A stretch of 64,000 bases of DNA from HKCCE3408 sp038530555 (GTDB lineage Bacteria; Pseudomonadota; Alphaproteobacteria; Rhodobacterales; Rhodobacteraceae). Numbering within the stretch: the first letter of the stretch is position 1; every line of letters starts with the position of its first letter. The DNA is taken from contig JBCBCN010000002.1 of NCBI GenBank assembly GCA_038530555.1, positions 124,001 to 188,000 on the forward strand, in the 5' to 3' direction. This document shows, piece by piece, positions 1 to 6,592 of the stretch. Under the pieces are notes generated by a model. The model worked only from the letters and a program-made list of their open reading frames with translations, searched no databases and was not told the origin of the DNA. The position numbers were made by a program, and so were the translations under genes.

Positions 1-324
1 AACGCCCCGCGCGGTCTTAACGTTCAGCTCCGTGCGGCCCGTCAGCTCCATCTCGACCCGCGCGATACAGCGCGTCGCGTTCCCGCACGCCGACGAAACC
101 GAGCCATCGGCATTAAAGAATGTCAGGCGCAGATCGGCCTCATCATCCCCCTCGATCAAAGCCAGCTGATCAAAGCCCACACCCAAACGCCGGTCCGACA
201 GGGCACGGGCCAAACGCGCGGTGACGCCGATCGCGCCGCCACGGGCGTCTATGACAACGAAGTCGTTGCCCAAACCGTGCATTTTATGGAATGGCTGCCC
301 GCCGCCCGAGGACTTCTGTGTCAT
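1..324 (-). CDS. dapF: Diaminopimelate epimerase, 5' part (runs off left edge)
   Basis: Interconverts LL- and meso-diaminopimelate in the lysine and peptidoglycan precursor pathway (cytoplasm). The first 108 codons are visible; the rest lies beyond base 1. The N-terminal stretch MHGLGNDFVVID (residues 15-26) is the family signature, and ACGNATRC (79-86) holds the first catalytic cysteine, Cys80. The ATG at 324 is followed by a short variable leader before the signature, as is usual. It is transcribed leftward, divergently from tRNA-Lys, so its promoter must lie in 325-437. The second catalytic cysteine is not in the window, so intactness cannot be judged. Confidence 0.95.
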   Translation of the reverse strand, partial: MTQKSSGGGQPFHKMHGLGNDFVVIDARGGAIGVTARLARALSDRRLGVGFDQLALIEGDDEADLRLTFFNADGSVSSACGNATRCIARVEMELTGRTELNVKTARGV

Positions 325-395
325 ATCGCGCGATATAAGGCGACGCGCCCGGCAAGGAAATATCAAAGCCAAGGATTTTGGCCATGGATTTTAGC

Positions 396-422
396 TTGAC
401 GCTCAAGGGGTCGGTTTATAGT
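396..422 (+). promoter_or_regulatory. Candidate sigma-70 promoter for tRNA-Lys
   Basis: TTGACG (396-401) and TATAGT (417-422) are separated by 15 bases, and the tRNA begins 15 bases after the -10. The spacing is short, but the -10 is good and the position fits a stable-RNA promoter. Inferred from pattern only. Confidence 0.5.
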
Positions 423-437
423 GACACGGCTTGGAGT

Positions 438-512
438 GGGCCCGTAGCTCAGTGGTAGAGCAGTTGACTTTTAATCAATTGGTCGAAGGTTCGAATCCTT
501 CCGGGCTCACCA
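438..512 (+). tRNA. tRNA-Lys (anticodon UUU)
   Basis: A complete cloverleaf can be drawn. The acceptor strand GGGCCCG (438-444) pairs with CGGGCTC (502-508), with one G-U pair. The anticodon stem GTTGA/TCAAT encloses the loop CTTTTAA, giving anticodon UUU. The T-loop GGTTCGAATCC is present, and CCA is encoded at 510-512. It lies between dapF and sdaA, on the same strand as sdaA. Confidence 0.97.
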
Positions 513-676
513 TTTTTCCCACGTGTTTGTTGGCGAAATCCTGCGTCGAAAGGGCTTGGCGACACCAATTGTTTGATCTTTGGGCACACCGCGCTGCCTA
601 CCGCGTGGGTCGGTCACTTCCGTCCAGGCGTCGCATTTAGTCGTGAGCATTGGCGGCGCTGACCTAAATACCTTTT

Positions 677-2083
677 ATGTTTCTGAGCGTTTTCGATATT
701 TTCAAGATCGGGGTGGGGCCGTCGTCCTCGCATACGATGGGACCGATGAGCGCCTGCGCGCGCTTTCTCGAAGCTCTGAAGGATGGGCAGAATTTTGAGC
801 CGGGGGCCTGCGCGCCCGCCTCGCTGAAAGCGACGCTCTATGGCTCCTTGGCCTTCACCGGCAAAGGCCATGCGACGGACCGCGCCATCATACTTGGCTT
901 TTGCGGCCTTACACCGGCGACGCTGGATCCCAGCCAAACCGCGCGGCTCGAGGCTATGGTGCTGGAGACCGGTCAGGTCACGCCGCCCGGCCTTCCGAGC
1001 CTGCGCTTTGCGCCGGACACCGATCTAATCTTCGATTATGGACCGTCTCTGCCAGGTCATGCCAACGGGATGGTGCTCCAGGCCTTCGATGCGGCGGGGC
1101 ACTTGGCCTTGCAAGAGACGTATTATTCGATCGGCGGCGGCTTTGTCGTGACTGAGGCAGAGCTGTCGAGTGAGCAAGCCCCAGGCGCCGCGCATAGGGA
1201 TGACGACCCGAGCGTACCGCATCCATTCGCATCAGCCGCCGAGATGCTCACGATGGCCAAGCAAAGCGGCAAATCCATCGCCCAAATGAAATGGGACAAT
1301 GAGGCGAGCAACGGGGATGCGGCATCGGTCCGAGCGCGGCTGGGCGACGTGGCCCGCGTTATGCGCCAATGCATCGAGCGCGGCCTTTCCGAGGAAGGCA
1401 TTCTGCCGGGCGGTCTGCAGGTCAAGCGCCGAGCCAAAAGGATCCATGAGCAATTGCTGAACGAGGCGGGCCAAAACATCGTGCAGCCTCACACCATCAA
1501 CGACTGGCTCAGCGTCTATGCCATGGCTGTGAATGAGGAGAACGCGGCAGGTGGACAGGTCGTGACGGCCCCCACAAACGGTGCGGCGGGCGTCGTTCCT
1601 GCCGTTCTGCGATATTATGAGACTAAGTGCATCGGCGCGACCGAACAGGGCGCGCTCGACTTCTTGATGGTGGCCGCAGCCGTCGGAGGCATCATAAAGC
1701 ACAACGCTTCGATCTCGGGCGCGGAAATGGGCTGCCAGGGCGAGGTCGGCTCAGCCGCGGCCATGGCCGCGGCGGGCCTTTGCGCCGCACTCGGTGGCAG
1801 CAATGCGCAGATCGAGAACGCAGCTGAGATCGCGTTGGAACATCACCTTGGCATGACCTGCGATCCGGCCGGCGGCTTGGTGCAGGTTCCTTGTATTGAA
1901 CGCAATGGCCTGGGCGCGATCAAAGCCGTCTCGGCGGCGTCTCTAGCCCTGCGCGGCGACGGCAGTCATTTCATGCCGCTGGACAATTGCATCGAGGCCA
2001 TGCGGCAGACCGGGATCGATATGTCGAACCGATACAAGGAAACCAGCCAGGGCGGGCTAGCCGTTAATCTTCCGGAGTGTTGA
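677..2083 (+). CDS. sdaA: L-serine ammonia-lyase, iron-sulfur-dependent, single-chain
   Basis: Converts L-serine to pyruvate and ammonia in the cytoplasm using a [4Fe-4S] cluster. The 468-residue protein starts with the family-typical MFLSVFDIFKIGVGPSSSHT and has the domain order of one-chain enzymes (beta then alpha). Four cysteines fit the cluster ligands: Cys353 (EMGCQGE), Cys395 and Cys406 (GMTCDPAGG, VQVPCIE), and the very last residue, Cys468. That matches the Legionella enzyme, whose C-terminal cysteine folds back into the active site; all four are offset by ten residues from that protein. The Shine-Dalgarno is weak. The gene converges on the LacI-type repressor with only 3 bases between stop codons. 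Confidence 0.97.
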   Translation: MFLSVFDIFKIGVGPSSSHTMGPMSACARFLEALKDGQNFEPGACAPASLKATLYGSLAFTGKGHATDRAIILGFCGLTPATLDPSQTARLEAMVLETGQVTPPGLPSLRFAPDTDLIFDYGPSLPGHANGMVLQAFDAAGHLALQETYYSIGGGFVVTEAELSSEQAPGAAHRDDDPSVPHPFASAAEMLTMAKQSGKSIAQMKWDNEASNGDAASVRARLGDVARVMRQCIERGLSEEGILPGGLQVKRRAKRIHEQLLNEAGQNIVQPHTINDWLSVYAMAVNEENAAGGQVVTAPTNGAAGVVPAVLRYYETKCIGATEQGALDFLMVAAAVGGIIKHNASISGAEMGCQGEVGSAAAMAAAGLCAALGGSNAQIENAAEIALEHHLGMTCDPAGGLVQVPCIERNGLGAIKAVSAASLALRGDGSHFMPLDNCIEAMRQTGIDMSNRYKETSQGGLAVNLPEC

Positions 2084-2086
2084 GGG

Positions 2087-3115
2087 CTAAGCCGGATTTT
2101 GGCGCACGGTGTCGCCGGGCAGGAATTTCGGATCGAAGGATACGGTTTCGGAGCTCAACTCGTTAGAGGCGATTATCTCGGCCGCGCGCGCGCCGATCTC
2201 CTTACGCCGCGAATCCATCGTCGCGATCCGCATCGGCAGACCTTCCAACACGTCAAAGCTATTGAAGCCTGCCAGTCCGATATCGTCCGGGATCGAGAGC
2301 TGCTTCTCCAAACAGTAAAGCAACCCGCCGGCCGCGTTGATATCCGTGTTGAAGTAGAGGAAATCGACATCGGGTGTGCGGTCCAGCACCGCTTGGGTCA
2401 TCTCACGCCCTGTCCCAAAGCCGGAGTTTCCTTCGTAAAGTATCTGATCGGCGAGGCTTAAACCCAAGCCCTCGAGCCCCTGCACGAAACCTTGAAGGCG
2501 CTTTTGCGCCCGGTGATCAGCCTGACTGCTTGAGCCGAGATAGGCGATGCGCCGATAGCCCCGGGCAGCAATCTCGCGCGCCATCTGACGGCCCGCTTCG
2601 GTATGCGAAATGCCGACCGAGGCGGCGACGGGGTCTCCGTCCAGATCCATCACTTCGACGACAGGCACACCTGCATTGCGCATCATCGCCTGCGCGGCCG
2701 CCGTATGCTCAAGCCCCGCAACGATCAGCCCCGAAGGCCGCCAAGAGAGCATTTCGTAAATCACGGCTTCTTCGGTCTCGAGATGATATTTCGAAGTGCC
2801 GACGACCGGTTGCAGAGGTGTCTCATCCAAGACCGCACCGATCCCGGCGAGCACGTCCGGAAAGACCATATTCGAGAGCGACGGGATCACCACACCGACC
2901 AGATTGACCCGGTTCGAGGCAAGGGCGCCTGCGATTTTGTTGGGCACATAGCCAAGCTCTCGCGCGGCTTCGAAGACCCGTTTGCGTGTCGGCGCCGAGA
3001 CGTCGTCACGGTTGCGCAACACACGGCTGACGGTCATCTCGGAAACACCCGCGGCCTCGGCGACATCGCGCAAGGTCAGCTGTGGCTTGCCATCAAATGG
3101 ATTTCGTCCGCGCAA
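2087..3115 (-). CDS. LacI-family transcriptional repressor (GntR-like subgroup)
   Basis: DNA-binding repressor with an N-terminal LacI helix-turn-helix (LTLRDVAEAAGVSEMTVSRV, about residues 14-33), a hinge helix around GALASNRVN, and a C-terminal sugar-binding-protein-like effector domain. The start is taken as TTG at 3115 because GAGGA lies seven bases upstream and this gives 342 residues, normal for the family. A longer reading would run backwards through tRNA-Arg(CCU) and is not credible. The closest resemblance I recognise is to gluconate repressors. No sugar transport or catabolic operon sits beside it, so the ligand is unknown; it may act in trans. Confidence 0.9.
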   Translation of the reverse strand: MRGRNPFDGKPQLTLRDVAEAAGVSEMTVSRVLRNRDDVSAPTRKRVFEAARELGYVPNKIAGALASNRVNLVGVVIPSLSNMVFPDVLAGIGAVLDETPLQPVVGTSKYHLETEEAVIYEMLSWRPSGLIVAGLEHTAAAQAMMRNAGVPVVEVMDLDGDPVAASVGISHTEAGRQMAREIAARGYRRIAYLGSSSQADHRAQKRLQGFVQGLEGLGLSLADQILYEGNSGFGTGREMTQAVLDRTPDVDFLYFNTDINAAGGLLYCLEKQLSIPDDIGLAGFNSFDVLEGLPMRIATMDSRRKEIGARAAEIIASNELSSETVSFDPKFLPGDTVRQNPA

Positions 3116-3225
3116 GCGCCGTTCCTCACTGCTTCTTGTTCCCGTGATACTGAAGCCGCGCGGGAAGGCCAAGGGGTCCGCTGGACTTGCAAGACCCGGC
3201 AAAACGGGCCATGCGCGAAAGGTGT

Positions 3226-3302
3226 GGCCCCGTGGCTCAACTGGATAGAGCAATCCCCTCCTAAGGGATAGGTTGCAGGTTCGAATCCTGCCGGGGTCAC
3301 CA
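3226..3302 (+). tRNA. tRNA-Arg (anticodon CCU)
   Basis: The acceptor GGCCCCG (3226-3232) pairs with CGGGGTC (3292-3298). The anticodon stem ATCCC/GGGAT encloses the loop CTCCTAA, giving anticodon CCU. The T-arm motif GGTTCGAATCC and an encoded CCA (3300-3302) are present. It sits on the plus strand between two leftward genes, so it occupies the region upstream of the LacI-type repressor. Confidence 0.97.
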
Positions 3303-3342
3303 CCGCCTCTTGTCCGCTTACCGACCGCCCATCGCGGCCCAT

Positions 3343-4062
3343 TCAAGTCATCGAGATGACGTCTTTGTCGATCGACAGCATGTAGCCGCGGCGGGCGATG
3401 TTGCGGATCAAAAGCTCCGAGACCATCTGATTGCCCAGCGCGTCGCGCAGGCGTTTGATCCGCGTCGCCCCCGCCGCTTCGTCGCAATCGGCGGCATTGC
3501 GACCGGACACCATCGCCTCGATCTCCGCACCGGTCAGGACGTCGTCATCCATCCGCGCCTCGGCTAGGACCGACAGCGTCTCCATCGCCGCGTCGGTCAG
3601 CTTGAACTCCATATTGTTGAGCAAGACCATGCGCTGCTCACGGCTCAGCACAAGCGAGGAGACCTGCAGGCCCTTTTTCTCAATCTCTTCCATACGGCGG
3701 TTCTGCGCGACGATCGTGACAACAAAGATCAGGCACGCCACCAGCAGAGCGGTCGCGAAAACCAGAAGCACGAAGATGATCGCGCGATAGCTGGCCAGAA
3801 CCTCAGAGAATGACGTGCCCGATTGCGCCAGCACTTCAAGCAAGCGGATCGCTTCGCCGGAGGTCAGCGCGTCGTTCTCGACAAAGATCTGCTCGACCCG
3901 GTCGTTGAAGGCGTTGGCGTCAGGCAGGTTCACGAACAGCATAATCGCCGCCGCGGTCAGGATCACTACGATCGCGACGATGCCCAATTGCACCACGCGG
4001 GTGCCTGTCGCCTTTTGATCCACCATGGACGGTTCAGTAGCGGAGGAAGAATTGTCCGGCAT
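3343..4062 (-). CDS. Two-helix inner-membrane protein with C-terminal winged-helix-like domain
   Basis: Not a named gene to me. The 239-residue protein has two hydrophobic segments (about 23-45 and 94-119) bracketing a roughly 48-residue loop predicted to be periplasmic. A charged segment follows, then a C-terminal domain (about 150-232). That domain has the cadence of OmpR/PhoB winged helices: a LTDAAMETLSVLAEA helix, a basic RIKRLRDALG recognition-like helix, then LIRNIARRGYML, which resembles the family's final LIRTVRGRGYRL hairpin. This suggests a membrane-anchored DNA-binding regulator, but with the winged helix at the C-terminus rather than the N-terminus as in ToxR. Its start overlaps the end of the upstream exported-protein gene by 29 bases, so the two are probably co-translated. 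DNA binding is inferred, not shown. Confidence 0.8.
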   Translation of the reverse strand: MPDNSSSATEPSMVDQKATGTRVVQLGIVAIVVILTAAAIMLFVNLPDANAFNDRVEQIFVENDALTSGEAIRLLEVLAQSGTSFSEVLASYRAIIFVLLVFATALLVACLIFVVTIVAQNRRMEEIEKKGLQVSSLVLSREQRMVLLNNMEFKLTDAAMETLSVLAEARMDDDVLTGAEIEAMVSGRNAADCDEAAGATRIKRLRDALGNQMVSELLIRNIARRGYMLSIDKDVISMT

Positions 4063-4351
4063 CCGGCCTCCTGGCGTCTAGACCGCTTTCGTCGAAGACC
4101 GACATGATCTCGAGCAGTTCCCATCCCTCTTGAGCCACGCGCGGCGCGAGGGCTGCAAAGGCCGCGTCGGCTGAACAGGCAGCCTCATCTATCTCGGCCA
4201 CGCCGTAATGGAGCCTCAGCGGGTTATCCATCTTGGCCTTATAATCGGCGAAACACGCCGCCATCGCGGGCGCGGCAACAAGCGAAGCCATGATTGCTGC
4301 TGCGATGGCCAAGGGCCGCATGGCCCGGAAAGAGAAGAAAGCGTGCGTCAT
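4034..4351 (-). CDS. Small exported protein of unknown function
   Basis: A 105-residue product with a hydrophobic signal peptide ending near APAMA-ACF. The mature part is about 70 residues, with two cysteines (ACFADY and EAACSAD) that could form a disulfide, and it ends in FFLRY. I do not recognise a domain. ATG at 4351 is chosen; a TTG at 4357 and an ATG at 4321 are alternatives and no clear Shine-Dalgarno separates them. It is the first gene of a two-gene unit with the membrane winged-helix protein, overlapping it by 29 bases, which suggests it is a periplasmic partner of that protein. Confidence 0.7.
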   Translation of the reverse strand: MTHAFFSFRAMRPLAIAAAIMASLVAAPAMAACFADYKAKMDNPLRLHYGVAEIDEAACSADAAFAALAPRVAQEGWELLEIMSVFDESGLDARRPDAGQFFLRY

Positions 4352-4535
4352 GGACAAACCATGGCCAAGCGCGGCGCGACATTCAATAACGCAACGCCCC
4401 CGAGGCTCACGCTATCGGATAACTCGGCCGAGTTATTGAGCGACCGGACCAACCAGCTCCAAGTTCTATCCATCGACGCGATCCCGGCCATCGCCGCCCG
4501 TGTCCCAGACCCAAACGGTTACCTGGAGGATAAAC

Positions 4536-4988
4536 ATGCACCGCTCTGCCAAAAAGTCTCTGACCGCGATCGCGCTTTGCTGCGGGATGGCTCTGTCCGC
4601 TGTCACTGTGCCTGCTGCGCCCGCCCGTGCCGGTGACGCTGAGGATATCGTTGGCATTCTTGCCGGGCTCGCCGCGCTTTACGCGATCGGCCGCGCGATT
4701 GAGGATCGCAATGATCGCCAAACCCACCGCCCACAGGTCACGCGCAACCCGCCGCCGCAAAACTTGCGCGTCGCACCTGCGGCCTGTTTCCGGGAGTTCC
4801 AGGCCAATAACGGCCGCGTCGTCCGGGGCTATGGCGCCCGCTGCATGCAGAACCGTGTGGCGCGCCCGGGTATCCTTCCGCCGGAATGCATCCGCAACGT
4901 GCAGACCAATCGCGGTGGGCGGTTCGTCTACGGCGGGCGCTGCCTGGCGCAGAACGGCTGGCGCCGTGAGGCGGGCTTCCGGCCCTGA
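4536..4988 (+). CDS. Secreted protein with tandem cysteine-pair repeats
   Basis: A 150-residue exported protein of unknown function. It has a signal peptide (about 1-32, ending APARA), a short hydrophobic helix (about 38-53) and a basic proline-rich linker. Two copies of a module with a cysteine at each end follow: Cys84 to Cys103 and Cys118 to Cys136. The shared pattern is C-(F/I)-R-x2-Q-x-N-x-G-R, then G-x-R-C-(M/L)-x-Q-N. The start at 4536 is chosen because GGAGGA lies five bases upstream. It stands alone and is followed by a strong terminator at 5061. Two internal disulfides per molecule are plausible. Confidence 0.85.
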   Translation: MHRSAKKSLTAIALCCGMALSAVTVPAAPARAGDAEDIVGILAGLAALYAIGRAIEDRNDRQTHRPQVTRNPPPQNLRVAPAACFREFQANNGRVVRGYGARCMQNRVARPGILPPECIRNVQTNRGGRFVYGGRCLAQNGWRREAGFRP

Positions 4989-5060
4989 TCCTGCCTCATA
5001 AGCGCGTTCGGGCGAAGACCCGGCCTCAGCCCCGTTCCAAGAGCGAGCAGTGAGGCAGGC

Positions 5061-5094
5061 GGCGGCGGTGTCTGGGGCACCGCCGCCATTTTTT
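5061..5094 (+). terminator. Rho-independent terminator after the cysteine-repeat gene
   Basis: A perfect 10-base stem, GGCGGCGGTG (5061-5070) with CACCGCCGCC (5078-5087), has a 7-base loop and is followed by A and then six T. It lies 72 bases after the stop at 4988. Confidence 0.9.
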
Positions 5095-5241
5095 CGCAGG
5101 GGCCTGCGCCCGGACTGCTGCGCCAAAGCCACATTGATGCTGGGCTGGGCGCGGTTCGGCATGAATATCCGTCAAGGCACAGGCTTTCGGGGCAAGCGCG
5201 CAACGCGGAACGCGCAGTCATTGGGCGCCGGAATGCAAGCT

Positions 5242-5257
5242 CCACAATATGTTGTGG
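5242..5257. promoter_or_regulatory. Dyad CCACAA-N4-TTGTGG upstream of ccrM
   Basis: A perfect 6-base inverted repeat with a 4-base spacer, 144 bases before the ccrM ATG and just upstream of the AT-rich patch and GANTC cluster. It has no T-run, so an operator is more likely than a terminator. The binding protein is unknown. Confidence 0.35.
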
Positions 5258-5279
5258 CAAGAAAAATCTATAAATAGCT

Positions 5280-5318
5280 GATTCAAAAAAGAAATTGACC
5301 GCGAATCGCCCATGACTC
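5280..5318. promoter_or_regulatory. Cluster of three GANTC methylation sites
   Basis: GATTC (5280-5284), GAATC (5303-5307) and GACTC (5314-5318) all match GANTC, the target of the CcrM enzyme encoded immediately downstream. They are the only GANTC sites in the 412-base gap. In Caulobacter, ccrM transcription responds to methylation of GANTC sites in its leader, so feedback control is a reasonable inference. Confidence 0.65.
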
Positions 5319-5400
5319 ATCTTGCCCTTGCTTCCGGCAAAAGCCCAATAGAGGCAGACGGAGGTAGTGGGACAGCGCCCAAAGGCGCGATGAGGCAGTG

Positions 5401-6501
5401 ATGAACGCGAAGACTGATATGAAAGCGGCTTTGCCGCTCAACCGGGTGATGTCGGGTGATTGTATCGAGGTGATGGCCGGCCTCCCTGAGGCGTCGGTCG
5501 ATCTGATCTTCGCCGATCCGCCCTACAACCTTCAGCTCAAAGGTACGCTGCACCGGCCCAACAACACAAAAGTTGATGCGGTTGATGACGCCTGGGATCA
5601 ATTCGACAGTTTCCGCGCCTATGATGAGTTCACCACCGCTTGGCTCAGCCAGGCGCGCCGTATCCTCAAGCCCAACGGGGCCATCTGGGTGATTGGCAGC
5701 TATCACAACATCTTTCGCGTCGGCGCTAGCTTGCAGGATCTGGGTTTTTGGATCCTCAACGATGTGGTGTGGCGCAAGACCAACCCGATGCCGAATTTTC
5801 GCGGCAAACGCCTGACCAATGCCCATGAGACGCTGATCTGGGCGAGCCGGAATGAGGGCGCGAAATACCGCTTCAACTATGAGGCGCTCAAGGCGTTGAA
5901 CGAAGGCGTTCAGATGCGCTCAGATTGGGTTTTGCCGATCTGTTCGGGCGGTGAACGCCTGAAGAATGACGATGGCGAAAAGGCGCATCCGACCCAAAAG
6001 CCGGAGGCGCTGCTGCACCGCGTTCTGGTCGCGACGACTCAGCCGGGCGATGTCGTGCTAGATCCGTTCTTCGGAACCGGAACAACTGGTGCCGTGGCGA
6101 AGGCGCTGGGACGCGATTTCATCGGGATTGAGCGTGAAGCGGGCTACCGTGAGATCGCCGAGGCCCGTATCGCCAAGATCACCAAGTTCGATCCGGAAGC
6201 TCTCCGCGTCACGGCCAGCAAGCGTGCCGAGCCCCGCGTGCCGTTTGGTCAGGTGGTTGAGCGTGGCCTGCTCGCGCCCGGCGCGGTTCTTCACAGCATC
6301 AACGGCCGTCACAGCGCGAAGGTTCGCGCCGATGGCACTCTTATCGCCCATGAGGTGAAAGGCTCCATCCATCAGGTGGGCGCGGCGCTGGAAGGCGCGC
6401 CTTCCTGCAACGGCTGGACCTATTGGCATTTTGAGCAGGATGGCGCGCGCATGCCCATCGACTTGCTCAGACAAAAGATCAGGGCCGATCTGGCCGACTG
6501 A
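5401..6501 (+). CDS. ccrM: Cell-cycle DNA adenine-N6 methyltransferase, GANTC-specific
   Basis: Methylates adenine in GANTC using S-adenosylmethionine. The 366-residue protein has the beta-class motif order: catalytic DPPY at residues 39-42 (FADPPYNLQL), then the SAM-binding DPFFGTGTTG at 221-230. The C-terminal 90 residues (SINGRHSAKVRADG through the end) form the RAMA domain seen in alphaproteobacterial CcrM. ATG at 5401 follows GAGG by five bases; a GTG directly before it (5398) is equally readable. The enzyme controls replication-linked transcription in alphaproteobacteria, and no restriction partner is nearby. A terminator follows at 6551. Confidence 0.96.
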   Translation: MNAKTDMKAALPLNRVMSGDCIEVMAGLPEASVDLIFADPPYNLQLKGTLHRPNNTKVDAVDDAWDQFDSFRAYDEFTTAWLSQARRILKPNGAIWVIGSYHNIFRVGASLQDLGFWILNDVVWRKTNPMPNFRGKRLTNAHETLIWASRNEGAKYRFNYEALKALNEGVQMRSDWVLPICSGGERLKNDDGEKAHPTQKPEALLHRVLVATTQPGDVVLDPFFGTGTTGAVAKALGRDFIGIEREAGYREIAEARIAKITKFDPEALRVTASKRAEPRVPFGQVVERGLLAPGAVLHSINGRHSAKVRADGTLIAHEVKGSIHQVGAALEGAPSCNGWTYWHFEQDGARMPIDLLRQKIRADLAD

Positions 6502-6550
6502 CCCAAGCATACCGCCCGTGCCTGTGGCCTGATGGCCTATGGCGCGACCT

Positions 6551-6592
6551 TGGCCCCCGCTCATGAGTGTACCTCGTGCGGGGGCCTTTTTT
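6551..6592 (+). terminator. Rho-independent terminator of ccrM
   Basis: GGCCCCCGC (6551-6559) pairs with GCGGGGGCC (6577-6585), and seven T (6586-6592) follow at once. It lies 50 bases after the ccrM stop and abuts the stop of the oppositely oriented hydroxylase gene. Confidence 0.92.

Larger units (their letters stand above)
4989..5400. other. 412-base gene-free stretch upstream of ccrM
   Basis: I see no convincing gene here. It holds, in order, the terminator of the cysteine-repeat gene (5061-5094), a 6-base dyad (5242-5257), an AT-rich patch with TATAAA at 5269, and three GANTC sites (5280, 5303, 5314), ending in a Shine-Dalgarno-like GAGG just before ccrM. A 75-codon reading frame from 5050 crosses the terminator hairpin and was not accepted. 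Confidence 0.8.

Noticed and set aside
3116..3487. N-terminal extension of the LacI-type repressor to 466 residues
   Set aside because: It reads antisense through tRNA-Arg(CCU) (the typical RIRTCNLSLRRG peptide) and has no family similarity; TTG 3115 with GAGGA is better.
4407..5162. 251-codon leftward frame over the cysteine-repeat gene
   Set aside because: Crosses the terminator and a gene with signal peptide and Shine-Dalgarno on the plus strand.
5050..5277. 75-codon rightward frame before ccrM
   Set aside because: Starts before and runs through the perfect terminator hairpin; no motif.
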